The translations under genes were made by a program, and so were the position numbers. Below are positions 58,088-64,000 of a DNA stretch of 64,000 bases, piece by piece. The DNA is from Vishniacozyma victoriae. Lineage: Eukaryota > Basidiomycota > Tremellomycetes > Tremellales > Bulleribasidiaceae. The notes under the pieces were generated by a model that saw only the letters and a list, made by a program, of their open reading frames with translations, did not search any database and was not told the DNA's origin. Location of the stretch: assembly GCA_017654735.1 (NCBI GenBank), contig JADPYG010000089.1, forward strand, positions 320,001-384,000. Direction: 5' to 3'. Positions within the stretch are counted from its first letter, which is position 1, and the number at the start of each line of letters is the position of its first letter.

Positions 58088-61000
58088 CTACGCATCAACA
58101 TCCATCCCACTATCATTCCCAGTCCCATTCCCAGTTTCAGAAACGACCCCAGACCCCTCACCGGCATCACTTAATGCACTAGTTCCAGCCGTAGTGATTG
58201 CAGGTGGAGCATCTTCATCCTCTGATTCGGAAATGTATTCTTTTGATTTACTGATAGTCAGTCCCGCTCATCTGACCATTTAGAATGAAGAGGGGAAACA
58301 TACAATTTATTCGCTTTATCATCTTCTACGGGTTTACTAGCCTTCTTCTTCTGGATCATCAGTATACTATCTACACAAGCACAGCGACAGCGAGTTGATA
58401 GTGGGGATATCGAGTGGAGAGGAGAAGGAGAGAGAAAAAAAGAGTTGACATACCTTAGATCGAGCTTTCAATAACGCAAGCGTCTCCCTTTTTCTCTTTT
58501 CAATCATATCCTCCCCCTCTTCCTCCCCAGTCTCAACCCCAGAAGGAACATCACTCTCAGTTTCCACATCCTCCTCCTTCTTTTTCTTATTCTTTTTCGT
58601 AGTGGTCTTCCTCTTCTTCTTCTCTCCACCTCCACCCATTAATTCATCACCTGAAATGATATCATCTTTGGGTTTCTTTTTCCTCTTTTCCATATTTGCT
58701 GCTCTGCGCTGTTCTTCTTCCATTTCACGCGCTTGTTCTTCTTCTGCCCATTTACGTGCTTCTTCCTGTGCTGCCCGCCTGACTGCTGTGATCTCTTCTG
58801 CTTTGGCAGCGAGTTCTGCACGACGTTGGTCCTGCTTGTCAGCTTCTGTTCTATATTATTTATGCTCTTCCTTCCCTAATCACAAAGGGAGGAGCAAGGG
58901 GACATACCTCTGCCGCACGGATCCGCTCAGCCTCAGCTTGCCTCAACTTCCTAACCTCCTCAACCCTCGCGTGAGCCTCACTCTCATACGCCTCCTGCCT
59001 GGTAATCTGCTCAGGTGCACGTCGAAGTAATCCATCTCCGTACCTAGCTCGCTGATCGGCGAGGTCGGCATCATATGGTAATGCCCCAGATTTGTCACCT
59101 GCGAGGGCTCGGAATGTGCTGTTTGTCAGTACGGGCAACGAGTACCTGAGCGAAGCGAAGGTACGAGTGAGGGAACATCAGGGACAAGGATTAAAGAGTG
59201 TAGGGAGGGAAAAAGGAGTGACGGATTGTATGAACCGGGAGTGGAGATGAGGACTTACTTGACAGCTTGTTGAGCATGGTCGATAGCCACCTTCAATTCC
59301 TCGGTAGTCCTCTTGGATGGTTCGAGCGAGAATAGAAGTTCAGCAGATTTCTGTTGAATCATTGCGATATTATATAAAATAGCTCGGTCGGAAGGTTGGA
59401 TATGCATTGCCTGTCTGTCAGCTTTTTTCCTCTTTCTTTCTCGCGATCTGCTTCAGGCCTTCGGAAGAAATGAGGAGGCGATGGAAAGAGGGACATACCT
59501 GTTGACAGTACAATAACGCTTTTGCCATTCCTGAGATATTTGATTCACGGGTCGCGTAAGCGTACCATGCCCTAGCGAGGTAAAGTAGGATAGGGACGTT
59601 GATGTTCCTTGACGAACTTAATGCGGCTTCGTACTACCCGTCAGCCTCACTCTCGAACGAAAGGACAAGAAGTGACATACCGCCTGGATAGCCTTCTCCT
59701 CATCACCTCTCGTGAAATGACAATGACCCATATTGATATTCCCAGATCCATCCAATAAACAATCATTAATCCGACTAAAGATCCCCAGAGCGTGACCTGC
59801 CAATTTCGCTTTGATTTTAGGATCATCAACAGCACCAGGAGTCAACGTATCTTCCGCCAACGCAATAGCCAATCCTTGAGCAGCGACCGCCGACTTAGGA
59901 TCTAGGGTGAGAGCACGCTCATAAGCCTCTGCAGACCTCAGGTACTGTTTCGGACGTTCTGCCAATTCGGAAGATGATTTCGCTTCTCGACCTAGGGTAA
60001 AGTGGAGCCAACCGAGGGCGCAGAATGTAAATGGATCATTTCGTTCGTATTTCATTGATTGGGTCGTGAATGCTAATGCCTCTTTGTATGATCCGATGGA
60101 TATTAGGAAATGGGTATATGAAGATCGGAGGGTAACGTTCGTTTCGTCGGCTCGGAGGCATTCTTTCAGTAGAGTGTGGGCATCGACGTTTCGTCCAGCA
60201 GCGGCGGCTAGGACCGCGAGTCGGACTTTTGCTACGTTATCAGCTTGAATCACATTGCCCACTGAAAAGACTCACATTCCATGTGTTCAGGATGTTGACG
60301 GAGGACATCGCGGTACCATTGTGATGCTTTTACCACATCGCCATTCTCCTCATAAGCCCTAGCGAGATTATACGCCAAATCAATCTTCAAGATCTCCGCA
60401 TCCTGACCCGTCTCATTCGCCAACTTCTCCAGTGCAAACTGATACTCCCGTTCCGCACTATCCACATTTCCTTGTAACAAGAACAAAGATCCAAGATTAC
60501 TGGATGTCCGAATCTGCCTGACATCCAGTGGTTTCTCTCCGTCGTCGTTGGAGGCGTCTCTGAAGATATTTGATGCGGTCTGGTAAGCTCCGATAGCTTT
60601 TTCGATAGCTTCACTATGCCAAAGTGTAGCCAGGTCTAGGAAGATATCGACGTCATGCGAGACTCCTCCTAGTTTTGCTTTCTCCTCGGATAAGTCGGCT
60701 GAGGCGACTTGGGCATGGACATCCGTTAACATCTGCCTTGCTGTTTTTCGATTACGGGCGATTTCATCGCTTGGCATACCCGGATGTGGGTAGGCAAGGA
60801 GGCATGCGTGAATGACTGTATATTCGATTGGTCCGGTCCCGTTTAAGCGCTTTGCACTCTGCTCGATGAAATTGAGGGCTTCTCGTAGATTTCCTGATCA
60901 TCAGCGGGAAGTCATGTGTAAAATCAAAGGTAGACTGACCATTCTTGAGTGCGATCTGACCAAGCGTCAATTCAGCAATCACGTTGACACCCCCATCCTC

Positions 61001-62406
61001 AGCTTTCGCAGCAGCAATAAAAGGTCCAGCATCCGCAACGTCTCCAGCCACGAATCCTAATCGTCCACGCTCAGCATTGGCAAGTACCGAGTGATGTTTC
61101 GTGTCGGCATACTGAATAGCCCTCTCGGCCAATTTGGATGCCATAGGTAATTGACCATCTAGACCAGCTGTTGTTGATAAAGCGAGAGCGGCGGCTGAAC
61201 ATTTATTGTTGAGCTTGAAAGCTCGTTGGACGTATGAGACACCATTTGCGGCTGATTCGACACGGTTGGCAGTGCCGGAAGAGGGTTCACGGGCGTTGTT
61301 GAGAGCAGCGAGTCCGAGTAGGAGTAAAGCGACCCATGAATCGGAGTCCTGCTTATCAGCTTGTGAAACGCGTGTGCGCAATGCAAAGCTCACCAAGTCA
61401 AGTGCCCTCTCCCACGATAGAACAGCTCTTTCTCGATCACCCATAACCCACGCGCAGAGTCCTAGACCGATTCGAGGGTCGGGCTTCATATCTGGTTTGA
61501 TATTCAATAATGTCTGATACGTATGGAGTGCTTGATCATGTTGACGTCTGGCGAATTGGAGTCGAGCCTGGATATAAGCTTCTGTCTGATCCTGACATCG
61601 CAAGCTTACCTGAGCTGTCAAGGCGATGATATTACGTGGTTGTCGTTGAAGTAGACGGTCGACGGCCATGTGAGCTTCTTTCGGTTGTCCTCGAGCTAAA
61701 TTCAGGATGACTAGAATATGAGCATAGTCCAATGAACATGAGGATAGACGCACTCTTGCCCATGGTCAACGACACTGGTTCTTCATCAAGAACGCCCTGG
61801 CTGACCATCCGTAATGTCTCGTCCGCTCCGTTCAGACTAGCGGCTGCCTCGGTGTAGTACCAATCCTTCGTCTTGATATCAGTAGCCACCTTGTCGTATT
61901 CTAACCATCAGCTTGCATCTTCCAGCACAACACAAGGCGACGCTTACTGGCATAAGCCACAGTACTCTTTGGTGCGTTTCGAGCTTGACTCAGAAGGACA
62001 TGAGCCATCATTGACCGTATGTTCACAATAGCCATATAATCAGGCGGACGTGCACCGCCTCCAGAGAAGACTATCATTAGCTCATGCCTTCCCCTTTTGC
62101 GGTAAGCTTACACCTAACCCCCGCGTTCAAGATTTCATCCACTCTATCCCATCTGCCCTTTTTCCAATGTTCGCCAGCTACTGTCGTCCAATCTTTACAT
62201 TCTGCCGCGTAGTCCACTAACAAATGAGGGATAGCATCTGCAATTTCATCGTCCGCTAATGAGTCTAGGTCAAGGTCGGTCTGAACACCACTATACCGTT
62301 TAGCTAGTTGATATGAAGTGGGGGAAGGTACTTACCCTTGTCCTACGATGACTACTACTCGAGATGGATCTGGAGCTGTCTCTAATCCCTCTATCTCTGC
62401 TGACAT
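58088..62406 (-). CDS. CTR9: Paf1 complex TPR subunit Ctr9
   Basis: The TPR scaffold of the Paf1 complex, which works with RNA polymerase II in elongation and histone modification. Exon 1 starts MSAEIEGLETAPDPSRVVVIVGQ, the Ctr9 N-terminus. Many TPR-type helices follow: AHMAVDRLLQRQPRNIIALTAQ, HTYQTLLNIKPDMKPDPRIGLGLCAWVMGDRERAVLSWERAL, RAFKLNNKCSAAALAL, SNLGSLFLLQGNVDSAEREYQFAL, ANVAKVRLAVLAAAAGRNVDAHTLLKECL and CALGWLHFTLGREA. The C-terminal quarter is a very charged K/E/R tail (KKKRKTTTKKNKKKKEED) and an acidic end SESEDEDAPP...SGMDVDA with TAG at 58088-58090. About 1,100-1,150 aa, as expected. It has about 14 introns. It shares a 235-bp divergent promoter with the threonyl-tRNA synthetase gene. 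Confidence 0.92.
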
Positions 62407-62641
62407 TGCTTCTAAGAGCTATACTTTGCCCTTTAGTGATTATATATGCAATGAAAGTGAATAAAGTCAACTGTCAATACACACAGGTACATCCCATACC
62501 TAATTGCCATCACATAGATAGGCGCGTGCCAAAAGTCAATTCAAAGTGTCAAAGTATCGACTCGTTTCAATCTACTATATACCGTATACAAAAGGGGTAC
62601 ACCTACTATATACATACTCAGTACGCCAATAAAAGGCGTCT
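62407..62641. promoter_or_regulatory. Divergent promoter, CTR9 / threonyl-tRNA synthetase
   Basis: 235 bp separate the start codons. The stretch 62570-62640 has repeated CTACTATATAC-like AT-rich units. A shared promoter is inferred. Confidence 0.4.
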
Positions 62642-64000
62642 ATGATCATCAACCGCTCATTGCGCTACTTTTCCAAAACAGCATTTCGTCGAATTCAAAT
62701 TCAAATTAAACCAAATTACATACCTCGACTACCTCACATTCAAATCATGTCGGCCTCTACCGCCCCCCACCCCGTTCATTCAAATGCCGACGCACCAAAG
62801 CCCGCCGAGGGTCTCGAGCCAGTCACGGCCGGTGCTAGTGCCACCCCAGCTGCCAAGTCAGCCAAGGAGGGCAAACAGGGGAAACCCAAGAAGGACAAGG
62901 CTGCTGGTGGATCTAGTGGACCATTGGAATTGAATCCTGCCCCCCAGTTCTTTGATGAGAGGATCAAGATCTTTGACGAGTACAAGGCCAAGTATGATGC
63001 CGAAGTTGCTGGTACGTCTGTCGGCCGTTGCTGTTTGGGAGGATCTGACGAGTAGCCAAGCCCCGTGAACCTATTACCATCACGCTACCCAATGGAACCG
63101 AAGTTCAAGGTACATCATGGGAGACCACGCCATTGCAAGTCGCCAAAGATATTTCTCAATCCCTAGCCGAGAAGGTCATCATCGCCAAAGTCAACAACCA
63201 GGAATTATGGGATATGGACCGACCCCTTGAATTCTCTTGTGCCCTCAAACTGCTCGACTTCGATTCAGAAGATAACGACTACGAAGCTCGACAAGTCTTC
63301 TGGCACTCTTCAGCACATGTTCTAGGAGAGGCTTGCGAGAGGCGATATGAAGGATGTTGTCTCGGTTATGGACCTCCACTGCCAGAGGGAGGTTTCTTTT
63401 ACGACATGTCGTTGGCCGAGGGCAAGACTTTGGGACCTGATGATTACAAGCATGTTGAGGATGTTGCCAAGATAGCCGTCAAGGAGAAGCAGCCTTTCGA
63501 GAGGTTGGAGCTACCAAAAGAGGTCTTACTAGAGATGTTCAAGGTACGTCTTCATTACCGCGGTTGAGCTGGTGCTGATGATCAGTACAACAAATACAAG
63601 CAGCATTATATCCAGGATAAGGTCCCTGATGGAACGTCATCTACAGTCTACCGATGTGGTCCCCTCATTGATCTTTGTCTCGGTCCCCATGTTCCCCACA
63701 CTGGTCGGATCAAGACACTAGCCGTTACCAAGGTGAGCTCCATTGGCCTACTCACCCAGGCCACGAGCTGATGACCAGAACTCCTCATCATACTTCCTCG
63801 GTGATTCCAAGAACGATGTCTTCCAGCGACTATACGGTATCTCCTTCCCCGACTCCAAAAAAATGACGGAATACAAGAAATACATGGAGGAAGCCGCCAA
63901 GAGGGATCACAGGAAAATTGGTCGTGAACAAGAGCTATTCATTTTCCACGACTTGAGTCCTGGAAGTGCATTCTTCTTGCCACTCGGTATGAGGATCTAC
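62642..64000 (+). CDS. Threonyl-tRNA synthetase, N-terminal part, gene continues beyond the right edge
   Basis: Charges tRNA-Thr with threonine. From the ATG at 62742-62750 (62747) the protein begins [19 protein letters not shown], and after a lysine-rich stretch continues with the TGS domain [28 protein letters not shown], then [37 protein letters not shown] (the editing domain with the HSSAH motif), the [21 protein letters not shown] segment and [22 protein letters not shown]. It ends in the window at [10 protein letters not shown], just before the catalytic core. An in-frame ATG 35 codons upstream (62642) adds [20 protein letters not shown], rich in R, S, F and K and without acids, like a mitochondrial presequence. 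The window ends before the class II motifs 2 and 3. Confidence 0.93.

Overview
The window looks like nuclear DNA of a basidiomycete yeast of the Tremellales (Cryptococcus/Kwoniella type). The evidence is very dense, intron-rich genes with introns of mostly 40-60 nt. These start GTAAGT/GTGAGT/GTATGT and carry a CTGAC/CTGAT/CTAAT branch site only a few bases before the AG. The proteins (fungal conventional kinesin, Atg2, separase, a fused BioD-BioA) are fungal. No transposon, tRNA, rRNA or CRISPR array was recognised. Species identity is inference.

Layout, left to right. An unidentified minus-strand gene runs off the left edge (1-291). Then come conventional kinesin (752-4563, -), PET117 (4946-5403, +), a GSK-3 kinase (5968-7634, -), VPS16 (8849-12264, -), a probable Clp1 (clampless) family sexual-development gene (13662-14995, +) and ATG2 (15314-21691, -). 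These are followed by a peroxisomal acyl-CoA thioesterase (22325-23450, +), an NADPH:quinone oxidoreductase (23651-25048, -), bifunctional biotin-synthesis BioD-BioA (25176-27993, -) and an F-BAR/SH3 cytokinesis protein (28321-31717, +).

A looser 2.7-kb stretch (31718-34391) holds two small orphan genes. After it come RPN14/PAAF1 (34392-35840, +), RPB10 (35931-36377, -), separase (36589-44635, +), a coiled-coil hypothetical (45040-46989, +), TRM8 (47184-48246, -), mitoribosomal mS38/COX24 (48410-49497, +) and a small hypothetical (49970-50488, +). The right end has SEC24 (50748-53705, -), SEH1 (53975-55333, +), class II fructose-bisphosphate aldolase (55687-57779, +), CTR9 (58088-62406, -) and the first part of threonyl-tRNA synthetase (62642 to the right edge, +).

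The genes do not form a pathway cluster. They are housekeeping and cell-biology genes, often in divergent pairs with short shared promoters: RPB10/ESP1 211 bp, TRM8/mS38 163 bp, SEC24/SEH1 269 bp, CTR9/ThrRS 235 bp. Several touch membrane traffic and autophagy (VPS16, ATG2, SEC24, SEH1, kinesin). I see no obviously new multi-gene system. The most unusual items are a WW domain at the N-terminus of SEC24, two consecutive micro-exons (12 and 6 nt) in the aldolase gene, an RPB10 gene whose first coding exon is only the ATG, and the intergenic stretch with orphan genes.
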